From the NCBI GenBank assembly GCA_050309435.1, contig JBNRMJ010000018.1:1-64000 (forward strand): a DNA stretch of 64,000 bases, written 5' to 3'. Of this stretch, positions 52,001 through 60,932 are shown piece after piece (positions within the stretch are counted from its first letter, which is position 1; the number at the start of each line of letters is the position of its first letter). The DNA comes from CAYXVJ01 sp050309435 (lineage in GTDB: Bacteria > Bacillota > Clostridia > Saccharofermentanales > Fastidiosipilaceae). The notes under the pieces were generated by a model. It did no database searches. It was not told where the DNA came from and was given only the letters and a program-made list of their open reading frames with translations. The position numbers and the translations under genes were made by a program.

Positions 52001-52113
52001 CTTAGGGAGTAACAGCCTCAATTGAATTAGAGCTTGTCATGTTCTATTTTTAGGGGAGATGTTGTCAACACCCGACTATTATGTCTGGCAGTATCAGTGA
52101 GTGTGAGACTAAG
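52001..52113 (+). promoter_or_regulatory. yybP-ykoY (Mn2+-sensing) riboswitch
   Basis: The conserved parts of this aptamer occur in the right order. CTTAG (52001-52005) begins CTTAGGGAGTA and pairs with CTAAG (52109-52113) in the closing stem. AACA (52011-52014) pairs with TGTT (52070-52073) around a variable arm. Then come GTCAACA (52074-52080) and TCTGGCA (52084-52090), ACAC (52078-52081) pairs with GTGT (52101-52104), and GAGAC leads into the 3' closing strand. It lies directly before a P-type cation ATPase, a known target of this class, which turns genes on when Mn2+ is high. A hairpin (CACTTCA/TGAAGTG, 52123-52140) next to the ribosome binding site (GGAGG, 52148-52152) may be the expression platform. 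Confidence 0.83.
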
Positions 52114-52157
52114 ACGACTAAACACTTCATTTATGAAGTGAAAGTACGGAGGTTTCT

Positions 52158-55022
52158 ATGGAAACAGATAAACTACTGGACCAAATATCTGCAGACGAGC
52201 TTTATCAAGGCCGGGCACATGACCTGGTAGATCGTCTTCAGACGGATCCCGCCAAGGGCTTGACGGCCGCGGAGGCTGCCCGACGGCTTGAGCAGTACGG
52301 ACCCAACAAGCTGCAGGAAGGCAAGAAGGAGTCGCTGCTGGTAAAGTTCCTGAATCAGTTTAAAGACTTCATGACTTTGATTCTGATCGCGGCTGCGGTT
52401 ATCTCGGGCTTCATGGGCGACTGGGTCGAAGCGGTTGTTATTATCGCGATCGTCGTCGTCAACGCCATCCTGGGTGTTTACCAGGAAGGTCAGGCAGAGA
52501 AAGCCGTCGAGGCCTTACAGAAAATGGCTTCGCCTCAAGCGCGCGTGCTGCGCGACGGCAAGCAGAGCATGGTAGACTCGGAGAAACTGGTCCCCGGCGA
52601 CATCGTCTTGCTGGAAGCAGGCGACATTGTTCCCGCTGATATTCGTCTTCTGGAGTCGACCAACCTGAAAGCCGAAGAGGCGTCATTGACCGGTGAATCG
52701 GTCCCGGTTGAAAAGAATGCGGATTTCACCGCCGAGGGAAGAATCGGTATCGGTGATCGCGAAAACTCTCTTTATTCCTCTACAAGCGTGACCTACGGAC
52801 GCGCACGCGGTCTCATCGCCGCGACGGGTTCGCATACGGAGATCGGCCGTATTGCCGGTCGCATCGAGTCGATCGAAGCCGAACAGACACCTTTACAGGA
52901 GAACTTGAATAAGCTCGGTAAAACACTGGGTATCATGGTTCTCGCGATCTGTGCGATCGTTTTTGTCGTGGGTATTGTTCGCGGCGGCGACGTGCTGGAC
53001 ATGTTCATCGCGGCGGTTGCTCTGGCTGTTGCCGCTATCCCGGAAGGTCTGAATGTGGTTACGACCATTGTTCTGGCTCTCGGCATGCAGCGTATGGCCG
53101 AGCGACATGCGATTGTTAAAAAGCTCCTGGCGGTCGAAACACTGGGTTCTGTCGACGTTATCTGCTCGGATAAGACCGGTACCTTGACCCAGAACGAAAT
53201 GACCGTAACCCGTATCTATGCCGGCGATGATATCTATGAAGTCAGCGGTGTCGGTTACGAGCCCAAAGGCACGATTTCTCTGAACGATAAGGCTCAAGAG
53301 ACATTCAATCCTGTTGTAACAAGACTTTTCGAAATCGCAACACTCTGTAACGACGCCGATCTCCAGGAAAAGAACGGAGTGTACTCCATTCTGGGTGACC
53401 CGACGGAAGGCGCGATGCTGACCGTCGCCGGTAAGGCCGGTATCTCGGAGGACGAGCTGCAGACCAGGTATCCGAAGGCCGGCGAAATGCCCTTTGACTC
53501 GGATCGTAAGATGATGTCGGTCTTCCACGAAGGCTTCGCGGATGCCGGACTGCTTTCCCTGACCAAGGGGGCGCCGGATATTATTTTGAATCGTTCGGTC
53601 AACGAGATGACCGTTGACGGCGAGCGTCCTTTGACGGATGCCCGTCGCGAGGAAATTCTGGCCGCGAACAAGGCCTTCGCTCAGACGGCGCTTCGCGTTT
53701 TGGCCTTTGCCTATAAGAAGCATGATACGGTTAACACCGAGGAAGCCGAAAACGGCATGACTTTCGTTGGTTTGATGGGCATGATCGATCCCGCCCGTCC
53801 CGAAGCCAAGGATGCGATCGCTCTATGTACGCGTGCCGGTATTCGTGCCGTCATGATCACGGGTGACCACAAGGATACGGCTGTTGCCATCGCCAAAGAT
53901 CTTGGCCTGATGACCGAAGGTTTCGATGCTCTGACCGGCGCCGACCTGGACGAACTCTCCGACGAAGAGCTTCGCGAGGTCGTGGAACATACGGCCGTTT
54001 ACGCACGTGTTTCCCCCGAGCATAAGGTTAAGATTGTGGCTGCTCTGCGCGAGAACGGACACATCGCTTCGATGACCGGTGACGGCGTCAACGACGCTCC
54101 CGCTCTGAAGCAGGCCGATATCGGTGTGGCGATGGGTATCACGGGTACTGAAGTGGCCAAGAGCACGGCGGAAATGATTCTGACCGATGACAACTTCGCA
54201 ACCATCGTATCGGCTGTCTCGGAAGGCCGCGTGATCTTCGCGAATATTCGCAAGTTCGTTACCTTCCTCTTGTCCTGTAACATGGGCGAAGTGCTGGTCA
54301 TCTTCCTCTCGACCATGATTCTGGGCCCGAGCTTCGCTCCACTGTCTCCGATCCAGCTGCTCTGGCTGAACCTGGTAACAGACTCCTTCCCGGCGCTGGC
54401 TCTCGGTTCCGAGAAGCCCGAAGCGGATATCATGGACAGACCGCCGCGAAGCAAGAAGGAAAGCATCATCAACCGCGATATGCTCGAGCAGGTTGCGGTG
54501 CAGGCCGTGGCGATCTTCATCAGTGTCTTTATTGCCTTTAACTTAGGCCGTTACTTCTATCCCGACTGGGTCCTGAATGACGACAATCAGGTCATTGATG
54601 CTTCCGGCGAAGTGATCGAGGACAAGGCTCTATACAACGAGTATGCCGTCGAGGTCGAGGAGTTTAACTTTATTCCCGCCTCGCAGACCCGTCCCTCTCA
54701 TGGTGCGGAGACGCTGGCCTTTGTCACCTTGATCATGGCCGAATTGCTTCGCGCATACAGCAGCCGTTCGGATCGCTACTCGGTCTTCAGGATCGGCGTA
54801 TTCTCGAACAAGTCCATGGTACGGGCGACCATCGTTTCGTTCGCTCTCCTGCTGGTTGTCCTGTATGTTCCGTTCCTGGAGACAATCTTCGAAGTCGTAC
54901 CGCCGAACCTTCGTGACTGGGCCGTTATCGTGCCGTTGATGCTGATTCCTTTCGCCATCGGCGAGATCTATAAGGCCATCCGTTATCGTAAGGTACGCGA
55001 ACAGCTTCGTGTGCAGAAGTAA
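52158..55022 (+). CDS. P-type cation-exporting ATPase (P2A, Ca2+/Mn2+ type)
   Basis: This 954-residue membrane pump belongs to the PacL/PMCA/SERCA-like group. The phosphorylated aspartate is Asp338 in CSDKTGTLT. Other motifs are LTGESVPV (actuator), VAAIPEGLNVVTTIVLALG (ion site in M4), MITGDHKDTA, MTGDGVNDAPALKQADIGVA and LLWLNLVTDSFPALALG (M6). About ten membrane segments are visible. An extra loop between M7 and M8 (~800-850, with DASGEVIEDKALYNEYAVEV) is acidic. The upstream yybP-ykoY-type riboswitch suggests that it exports Mn2+ (or Ca2+) when the metal is in excess, as for riboswitch-linked pumps in lactic acid bacteria; that is inference. A terminator follows. Confidence 0.93.
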   Translation: METDKLLDQISADELYQGRAHDLVDRLQTDPAKGLTAAEAARRLEQYGPNKLQEGKKESLLVKFLNQFKDFMTLILIAAAVISGFMGDWVEAVVIIAIVVVNAILGVYQEGQAEKAVEALQKMASPQARVLRDGKQSMVDSEKLVPGDIVLLEAGDIVPADIRLLESTNLKAEEASLTGESVPVEKNADFTAEGRIGIGDRENSLYSSTSVTYGRARGLIAATGSHTEIGRIAGRIESIEAEQTPLQENLNKLGKTLGIMVLAICAIVFVVGIVRGGDVLDMFIAAVALAVAAIPEGLNVVTTIVLALGMQRMAERHAIVKKLLAVETLGSVDVICSDKTGTLTQNEMTVTRIYAGDDIYEVSGVGYEPKGTISLNDKAQETFNPVVTRLFEIATLCNDADLQEKNGVYSILGDPTEGAMLTVAGKAGISEDELQTRYPKAGEMPFDSDRKMMSVFHEGFADAGLLSLTKGAPDIILNRSVNEMTVDGERPLTDARREEILAANKAFAQTALRVLAFAYKKHDTVNTEEAENGMTFVGLMGMIDPARPEAKDAIALCTRAGIRAVMITGDHKDTAVAIAKDLGLMTEGFDALTGADLDELSDEELREVVEHTAVYARVSPEHKVKIVAALRENGHIASMTGDGVNDAPALKQADIGVAMGITGTEVAKSTAEMILTDDNFATIVSAVSEGRVIFANIRKFVTFLLSCNMGEVLVIFLSTMILGPSFAPLSPIQLLWLNLVTDSFPALALGSEKPEADIMDRPPRSKKESIINRDMLEQVAVQAVAIFISVFIAFNLGRYFYPDWVLNDDNQVIDASGEVIEDKALYNEYAVEVEEFNFIPASQTRPSHGAETLAFVTLIMAELLRAYSSRSDRYSVFRIGVFSNKSMVRATIVSFALLLVVLYVPFLETIFEVVPPNLRDWAVIVPLMLIPFAIGEIYKAIRYRKVREQLRVQK

Positions 55023-55067
55023 AATTTGATCGGAATATGAAAGATAATGCCGGATGCGGCATGAATC

Positions 55068-55095
55068 AAGAGAGCTTCCTTCGGGAGGCTCTTTT
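55068..55095 (+). terminator. Terminator after the P-type ATPase
   Basis: A 12-base stem with two G-T pairs (AAGAGAGCTTCC / GGAGGCTCTTTT) with a TTCG tetraloop; T-rich sequence follows. Confidence 0.9.
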
Positions 55096-55192
55096 CTTTA
55101 TGGGTAAAAGCAGTCCTTTGATTGAAAGCCCGAGCTCGTTATACTAAGACTGAGCTGATGCTGATTCCTGAACAGATCGAAGAGGAACGCAT

Positions 55193-55465
55193 ATGGAAAA
55201 CCATTTTTCGGAGATCAAGCTATTCCAGGTGAAAGCGGATAAGATCGAGCCTTTCGAAGCCATGATCGGTCAGATGATTGCTTATCAAAAAACTTGTGAA
55301 GGCTGTTGCTCGATCTCGTACATGAAGCGGTTCTACACGATAGACGGCGTCAGACCGGGAGAGGCGCCGCGCGAACTGACAAAAATCTTGAACATTTCGA
55401 ATAAATCGGAGCAGGTAAGGGATCGTGTCCGACTTAGCAAGAAGAGAGGATCCGGCTTCATATGA
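55193..55465 (+). pseudogene. Truncated antibiotic biosynthesis monooxygenase (ABM)-like gene
   Basis: Residues 1-66 (EIKLFQVKADKIEPFEAMIG, YMKRFYTIDG, PRELTKI) match the start of an ABM-type small enzyme known from Clostridia. After that the sequence changes to unrelated residues (SEQVRDRVRLSKKRG) and ends at residue 90; the family's C-terminal half is missing. The break lies near 55390. It is the first of three gene fragments of different families in 800 bases, so it is probably a decayed gene. The ribosome binding site (GAGGAACG) is still present. Confidence 0.7.
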
Positions 55466-55988
55466 GAAAAGCAATAAAGGAAAACTTACGATCGGAGCGT
55501 ATGAGCGCGAAATTTCCCGTATACTTGATTATTTCAATGATGATGAACTGCTGTTAAGCGAAATCCTTTACTGTCCGCATACCGGGCCTGATGCCTGCGA
55601 ATGCAAAAAACCAAAGACCGGATTAATCAATATCTGTGTCCACAAATATGAGCTCAAGATTGAGGATTGTTATGTAATCGGAGATATGGGCAAGAATGAA
55701 ATCATTATGGCAAAGAATGCCGGCTGTAAAGGTATTCTGGTTCTAACCGGGGGAGGAATCGGAAGCCTCGGGGAGTTTCGTCATACGTGGGCTGCTTATG
55801 AAGCCGATCTTATCGCAGATAATGCTTATGAAGCAGTGAAAATATTGGACAACGGAGTCAAGGAAGAAATGCACTGGATTCCCATCAGCGAACTGGACCG
55901 GTATAAGGCATTTCCGTCTTTTATGAAAGACTATTTGACCCGGGAACACAGACTTGTCGAACACATCGTGTCCGACGAAAGAAAATAG
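55425..55988 (+). pseudogene. Chimeric remnant: HAD-IIIA phosphatase C-terminal part joined to a NUDIX C-terminal part
   Basis: This open frame of 187 codons combines two unrelated tails. Residues ~35-140 match the C-terminal half of HAD-IIIA phosphatases (YCPHTGPDACECKKPKTG, CYVIGDMGKNEIIMAKNAGC, GILVLTGGG), but the N-terminal DxDGT nucleophile motif is absent. Residues ~143-187 (GVKEEMHWIPISELDRYKAF, VEHIVSDER) match the end of a NUDIX hydrolase without its NUDIX box. The first 34 residues look like random sequence. Neither enzyme could be active. It overlaps the ABM fragment in another frame; internal deletion joining neighbouring genes is the simplest cause. Confidence 0.7.
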
Positions 55989-56070
55989 TGTTTGACATCT
56001 ATACTGCGGAGATGTAACTATTACAAGACGAGTCATTCATATTAATTTGAATCCTGGAGGGAAACGAAGT

Positions 56071-56454
56071 ATGTCATTGATTAAAGGAATTCATCACATC
56101 GCGTTGAAGTGTCGTGATCAAGAAGAATATGACAAGAGCCTGAAGTTTTACGGGGAAGTGCTGGGTCTCGAACTTGCCAGAAGCTGGGACGGCGGAGCCA
56201 TGTTTCATACCGGTGCGGGCATAATGGAAATCTTCAACAGCGGCGAAGTGCAGTTGCCGCAGGGCGTAATCCGTCATTTTGCTCTGGCGACCGATGACGT
56301 GGATGCCTGCGTCGAAGCCGTTAAAAAGGCCGGTTACGAGGTTTTCATGGAGCCGAAGAATATCAGCATTCCGTCCGAACCGCCCTTGCCTGCGCGGATT
56401 GCTTTTTGCTATGGACCGATGGGTGAGGAAATCGAGTTCTTCTGCGAGCTTTAA
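56071..56454 (+). CDS. VOC-superfamily (glyoxalase-like) protein
   Basis: This 127-residue protein has the vicinal-oxygen-chelate fold, two beta-alpha-beta-beta-beta modules. His8/His9 in GIHHIALKC, the Glu in MEIFNSG, HFALATDDV and the final EEIEFFCEL carry the expected metal ligands. Members of this group isomerise, open rings or bind small molecules, so the substrate is not clear. ATG 56071 is chosen with GGAGGG 9 bases upstream; TTG 56047 lies before the site. Confidence 0.85.
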   Translation: MSLIKGIHHIALKCRDQEEYDKSLKFYGEVLGLELARSWDGGAMFHTGAGIMEIFNSGEVQLPQGVIRHFALATDDVDACVEAVKKAGYEVFMEPKNISIPSEPPLPARIAFCYGPMGEEIEFFCEL

Positions 56455-56489
56455 GCATTCCGAAGTAAAGTAAATCCCGATGTTCAAAT

Positions 56490-56531
56490 AAGACCGCCAC
56501 ATAAGCGATATGGCTTGCGAGGCGGTCTTTT
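56490..56531 (+). terminator. Terminator after the VOC gene
   Basis: AAGACCGCC (56490-56498) pairs perfectly with GGCGGTCTT (56521-56529), with an inner AAGC/GCTT stem, and runs into TTTT. Confidence 0.92.
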
Positions 56532-56670
56532 CCATCTTGTGAAGATGACTAAGTTTAACCCTTCGGACTGTGACAGTTGACTGTTTGACAAAAGGACGGA
56601 TTGATTCGCCGTCTGCTTCGTGCCGGCTATGCTAGAATGATCCTAAAAGAGAAGATGTAGAGGTTTTTGG

Positions 56671-57696
56671 ATGGACAATATGAATGAAGTGGTGACGAGT
56701 CCCGAAATGTCAGAAACTAAGATTGCTGACGTTCTCTTCTTACTGGATAAACTTAGAGTCCAGCTTGCTTCCGCCATAAAAGGCAAGTCGGATTTGATCG
56801 ATAAGCTGATCACGGCCGTCATCGCCTCGGGTCATGTTTTACTCGAAGATGTGCCCGGAACCGGTAAAACGACGCTGGCCAGAGCCTTGGCCCGCTGTCT
56901 GGATCTGGATATGCGCCGCATCCAGTTTACGCCTGATTTACTGCCATCAGAGCTTACCGGTATTAATTTTTTCGATCAGAAATTAACGGATTTTCGCTTC
57001 CGTCCCGGTTCGATTTTCACCAACATTCTGCTGGCCGACGAGATCAACCGTGCCACGCCCAGAACACAGGCCGCTCTCCTGGAATGTATGCAGGAGCATC
57101 AGGTCAGCGTGGACGGCGTGAGCTATCCGCTGCCGGAGCCTTTTGTGGTATTGGCGACTCAAAACCCGCTGGAAACCCAGGGAACCTATGCTCTGCCGGA
57201 AGCTCAGCTCGATCGTTTCCTGATGCGTTTGTCGGTCGGCTATCCCGACCGGGGAGCCGAGCTGGAGATCCTGGACACTTATCGCGCCGGCGATCCGCTG
57301 GCCGATCTGGAACTCTGCCTGACTCAAGCACAGCTGCTCGAACTGATGCGAATGGTTAAACACGTGGGAGTCAGCGATTCCGTTCGATCTTACATTCTGG
57401 ACATCGCGAATGCGACCAGAGACAGCAACAGACTTCGTCTGGGCGTCAGTCCCAGAGCAAGCCTGGCGCTCATGAGAGCGGCGCAGGCCAGAGCTCTGAT
57501 GGAAGGCAAGACTTACGTCAGCCCCGATCATGTAAAGGAGCTTGCCGTCCCCGTTCTGGCGCATCGCGTTATCTTAAAAGGGTCTCAAATCGAACGAACC
57601 AGTCAGGCTCAGGAAGCGGCGATCGCCGAAATACTTTCTGTAGTCACTGTTCCCAGCGAGCCATATAAAGATCAGAGCGGAGACTACACCGCATGA
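56671..57696 (+). CDS. MoxR-family AAA+ ATPase
   Basis: This 341-residue AAA+ protein is probably a chaperone-like ATPase that acts on partner proteins encoded next to it. Walker A is VPGTGKTTLA (Gly63-Thr68), Walker B LLADEINRA near residue 120, sensor 1 VLATQNPLETQGTYALPEAQ, and sensor 2/arginine LGVSPRASLALM. The family commonly forms operons with DUF58 and membrane proteins. Its 3' end overlaps the DUF58 gene by 4 bases (ATGA), so the operon is translationally coupled. Confidence 0.93.
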   Translation: MDNMNEVVTSPEMSETKIADVLFLLDKLRVQLASAIKGKSDLIDKLITAVIASGHVLLEDVPGTGKTTLARALARCLDLDMRRIQFTPDLLPSELTGINFFDQKLTDFRFRPGSIFTNILLADEINRATPRTQAALLECMQEHQVSVDGVSYPLPEPFVVLATQNPLETQGTYALPEAQLDRFLMRLSVGYPDRGAELEILDTYRAGDPLADLELCLTQAQLLELMRMVKHVGVSDSVRSYILDIANATRDSNRLRLGVSPRASLALMRAAQARALMEGKTYVSPDHVKELAVPVLAHRVILKGSQIERTSQAQEAAIAEILSVVTVPSEPYKDQSGDYTA

Positions 57697-59087
57697 TTTA
57701 TACCGCTATTCTGGTAGGTATATTCGTACTGCTCTATGCTCAGCGTCTGTACTTTCAGAAGCTGGGTCTGGCCAGCCTTGGCTATGTCTGTTTTTTCAAT
57801 GTCGAAGAACTCAGTGAAGGCGAAGCGATGCGGGTGGTGGAGGTCGTCAGTAATCACCGGCGAACCCCCGTGCCCTGGCTGAAATCAGAACTGGCCGTGT
57901 CTCCTCATCTGCGTTTCGAGGGAGCCAGCACGTCGCATACGGATCGTCTGCAACTGGTTAGCGGTATCTTCAGCTTGCATTCTCATCATCAGCTTCGCCG
58001 GGAATGGCATGTTACGGCCACGCGCTTCGGCCGTCAGGGCATCTCGAAGGCCTTACTGGTCTCGACCGACCTGCTGGGCAGGCTGACCTTGTCGACGGCC
58101 ATACCCGTCGGTGTTTCCGTGACGGTATTACCCAAACCTTACGCGGTCGATGCTTTTCCCTGGGATCAGCGGCAACTCTTCGGCGAACTGGCCATTCACC
58201 GTCGCTATATTCCCGACCCGTTCATGCCGGCCGGTGTTCTGCCATATACGGGCTACGAGCCTCTTCGAGATATACACTGGTATGCCAGCGCACGGCAGCA
58301 AGAGCTTATGGTCCGCGATTATCAGGACTCCACCAGCCAAAGCGTCGCCGTCATATTAAACCTGGAGAAACGAACCATTATGGATCGCTTCGCCAGTACG
58401 AATCTGGATTATGAATCGGCCATTCGCATCGCCGCCACTTGTTTTGACATGACCTTGGCAGACGGTCTGCCGGTCGAGTTTATCGTGAACGGCCGTTTCC
58501 TTCACGATCGCCAGATCCTGCCTGCCGAACAACAGTCGCTGGATATGACGGGTCGTTATCGCCAAGGCCTCGAGGACAATTATCGCATGAAGGCTTCTTC
58601 CGATCCGCGGGTCCAAAGCGCCGCAAGATCGCCCGAGGATTCATCCGATGCAATACCGCTCGTGGATACAGATCCTGCCTATACGAAGGAAGAAGACGAA
58701 GGCGACGTGGATTATCGCCTGCAAGGTTCTGCCAGAAGCTATTACAGAAGTAAGAAGGAGTCGGGGCGCGAACATGTGCAGCGACTTTTTCGCATACTGG
58801 CCTGGCTGGAACCGGGAGCGGCCAGCCCGCTTGCTCCTTTGCTTACTCAATTGGAACAAGACTTATCAGCCACCGATGTTCTGCTTTTAAGCCAGTACGT
58901 GGACGAGTCGATTTTACACTTCTGTACGGTGTTGAATCAGCGGGGCATTCGCCTGAAGCTGGGTCTTCTTGCCAGACAAAACGAAGACAGTCTGGTGAAT
59001 GAAATCGCCTCGCGGAATCTGGCACAGTTGATTCCTCTTTACAGCCTGGCAGGTAAGCTTCCCGATCCTGCGGAGGTGAAGCGATGA
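57693..59087 (+). CDS. DUF58 domain protein
   Basis: This 464-residue protein is the usual partner of MoxR ATPases. One N-terminal hydrophobic segment is followed by a beta-rich region. The DUF58 core is PYTGYEPLRDIHWYASARQQ, then ELMVRDYQDSTSQSVAVIL, which is the family hallmark (the von Willebrand-like part). A linker of low complexity (~300-350) and a C-terminal alpha/beta part follow. The true function is not known; such proteins are thought to work in envelope or stress processes. Its start overlaps moxR and its end overlaps the next gene by 4 bases. Confidence 0.9.
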   Translation: MIYTAILVGIFVLLYAQRLYFQKLGLASLGYVCFFNVEELSEGEAMRVVEVVSNHRRTPVPWLKSELAVSPHLRFEGASTSHTDRLQLVSGIFSLHSHHQLRREWHVTATRFGRQGISKALLVSTDLLGRLTLSTAIPVGVSVTVLPKPYAVDAFPWDQRQLFGELAIHRRYIPDPFMPAGVLPYTGYEPLRDIHWYASARQQELMVRDYQDSTSQSVAVILNLEKRTIMDRFASTNLDYESAIRIAATCFDMTLADGLPVEFIVNGRFLHDRQILPAEQQSLDMTGRYRQGLEDNYRMKASSDPRVQSAARSPEDSSDAIPLVDTDPAYTKEEDEGDVDYRLQGSARSYYRSKKESGREHVQRLFRILAWLEPGAASPLAPLLTQLEQDLSATDVLLLSQYVDESILHFCTVLNQRGIRLKLGLLARQNEDSLVNEIASRNLAQLIPLYSLAGKLPDPAEVKR

Positions 59088-60784
59088 CCGATCAATCTTT
59101 ATATAAGCGAATAAAAGATATCCTGGGGGATCAGACCGAGAGACGCCGGCTCTTGTTGCGGGCTTTACGCTTGTTGAACTTTTCTGCCTTGATTCTGGCA
59201 TTCTGGCCCTTGATTTTGGGGGCGGAGTGGATCGATCGAACAAGCATGCCCTACGGCTACTTGAGTTCCGGTTTGATTTGTCTGGGATTTGGCCTGGCTG
59301 CGCTGCTGAGCATGATTCCGCTTACGTATCGGCAGATGGCCCTGCGAAAACAACAGAACCCGGCAGAAGACGACACGGCTACGGCCAACTTGAGTGATAT
59401 CGAGGCCGTGCTTTATCCGGAACCGCAGTCAAACAAGCCCATGATGAATAATCAGACGACGGGACGCCACAGTGCCAGAGCGCTCGGCGAAGTAGATGCG
59501 TATAAAGCCTGGCGACGCCAGACCAGGCAATACTGGGTACAACGGATTATGGGTACGGTCGGTATCAATGTGATTCGAGCCGTGCTGATGCTGGTCTTCG
59601 GGCTTGTCTTTGCTTTTATTGGGAAAGAAATCGGCATGATCAGTATGGTAGTGCTGGCGATATCCGCGATGCTGCTGACACTCTACGCCTTCGATATTCC
59701 GAACCGTGGTTATGCCGATATTTTCCAGTCGATGCATATGACCGCTCATATCGCGATGGTGCTGATTTTCCAGATGATCAGAAGTTTTTTCAACTATCCG
59801 CTGCAGCCCGATTTTCATCTCTTCATTCTCTTTTATCTGACCTTCGTATATTTTCTGACGCGCAACCAGGCCAACATCGATCATCTGATGCGTCAGGGAT
59901 CCAGGAGTCTTCGCGAATTGCCGCACGGTCTGCGCGGTTTTAATGCCAGACTGACCAGCCTGCTGACCCTGGCCTTTCCCTTGATCTATATTGCCAGACG
60001 ACCGATCGCGACCGTACTTCGTTTCCTCTGGGATCTTTTTGTTCTTTCTGTATCGGCTGTGATGCGTTTTTTGAACAGCCTTTTCCCGGAAGGCCGGGAA
60101 GTCCTCCCGTCGGAAACCGCCGCGACCGACAACGTGACCGATCCGGTCGCCGAAGCCGGCTCGAACGGTTACTGGCTCAGAACCATCATGACCGCGCTGG
60201 TTATTACCGTGATGATCTACTTCCTGCGCCGTTACGGTCGCCAGATGCTCATGGCCCTGGCTAACGGCTTGAGACGTCTGAAGCTTTTTATTCAAAGTCT
60301 CTTTCAAGGCGAGCACGAAGCAAGCCCGGAAGTCGAAGAAGGACGATATTATACGGACTATCACATGGCCTTGGATCCGTCCGCGAAACGAAGTAACAGC
60401 TATCGGAAATTACGCAACCGCTGGCTGGCCGATTACCGGAAATATCAGAAACGCTATCTCAAACTGCCTCATGGAAAGAAAGTCGCAGCGGGCGAAGAAG
60501 ACATGACCCGATACCGCGAAGCCTTCGCTTTGGCCCTGCGCTGGCTCGATCTGAAAGAAGAGAGCGGACTTGATCTCTCGGATACGGTACGCGAGATTGC
60601 CCGTCATCACGGCCATCGTTTGAAAGAAGACCGTATCGCATCCGAAGCGCATTTCGAAGAAGTAACCGGTGCCTATGAAGATGTCCGCTACGGCGTGATT
60701 GACAAGGAACGCTACAGCGATAGCTTTGATCTGGTTCTGACCGATTTGGAAGAGCAACTTGGCCGGATGGCCGATCGGATGTAA
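59084..60784 (+). CDS. Polytopic membrane protein of the MoxR-DUF58 operon (DUF4129-like C-terminus)
   Basis: This 566-residue protein has about six membrane segments (near 22-45, 60-82, 155-205, 225-262, 285-320 and 365-385). A cytoplasmic tail with charged helices resembles DUF4129 (about 430-566, RNRWLADYRKYQKRYLKLPH, ITRYREAFALALRWLDL-like). The typical MoxR operon ends with a transglutaminase-core protein of similar topology; no Cys-His-Asp transglutaminase motif is visible here. It may have lost that domain or belong to the DUF4129-only type. Its start overlaps the DUF58 stop (ATGA). Function unknown. Confidence 0.8.
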   Translation: MTDQSLYKRIKDILGDQTERRRLLLRALRLLNFSALILAFWPLILGAEWIDRTSMPYGYLSSGLICLGFGLAALLSMIPLTYRQMALRKQQNPAEDDTATANLSDIEAVLYPEPQSNKPMMNNQTTGRHSARALGEVDAYKAWRRQTRQYWVQRIMGTVGINVIRAVLMLVFGLVFAFIGKEIGMISMVVLAISAMLLTLYAFDIPNRGYADIFQSMHMTAHIAMVLIFQMIRSFFNYPLQPDFHLFILFYLTFVYFLTRNQANIDHLMRQGSRSLRELPHGLRGFNARLTSLLTLAFPLIYIARRPIATVLRFLWDLFVLSVSAVMRFLNSLFPEGREVLPSETAATDNVTDPVAEAGSNGYWLRTIMTALVITVMIYFLRRYGRQMLMALANGLRRLKLFIQSLFQGEHEASPEVEEGRYYTDYHMALDPSAKRSNSYRKLRNRWLADYRKYQKRYLKLPHGKKVAAGEEDMTRYREAFALALRWLDLKEESGLDLSDTVREIARHHGHRLKEDRIASEAHFEEVTGAYEDVRYGVIDKERYSDSFDLVLTDLEEQLGRMADRM

Positions 60785-60828
60785 GAAGTTGCGGCTGTTA
60801 ATGAAAAGAGCCTGACTTTATATCAGTT

Positions 60829-60877
60829 GCCTGCTTAAAACGTCCGTCCGTCGGATACGTCATAGGCAGGCTTTTTT
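60829..60877 (+). terminator. Terminator after the MoxR operon
   Basis: GCCTGC (60829-60834) pairs with GCAGGC (60866-60871), with inner ACGT/CCG pairing, and TTTTTT follows (60872-60877). Confidence 0.85.
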
Positions 60878-60932
60878 CTGCTAACATGATGAAATCAAAA
60901 GAATTTTGATGAATAGAAGAGCAGGTACAGAT

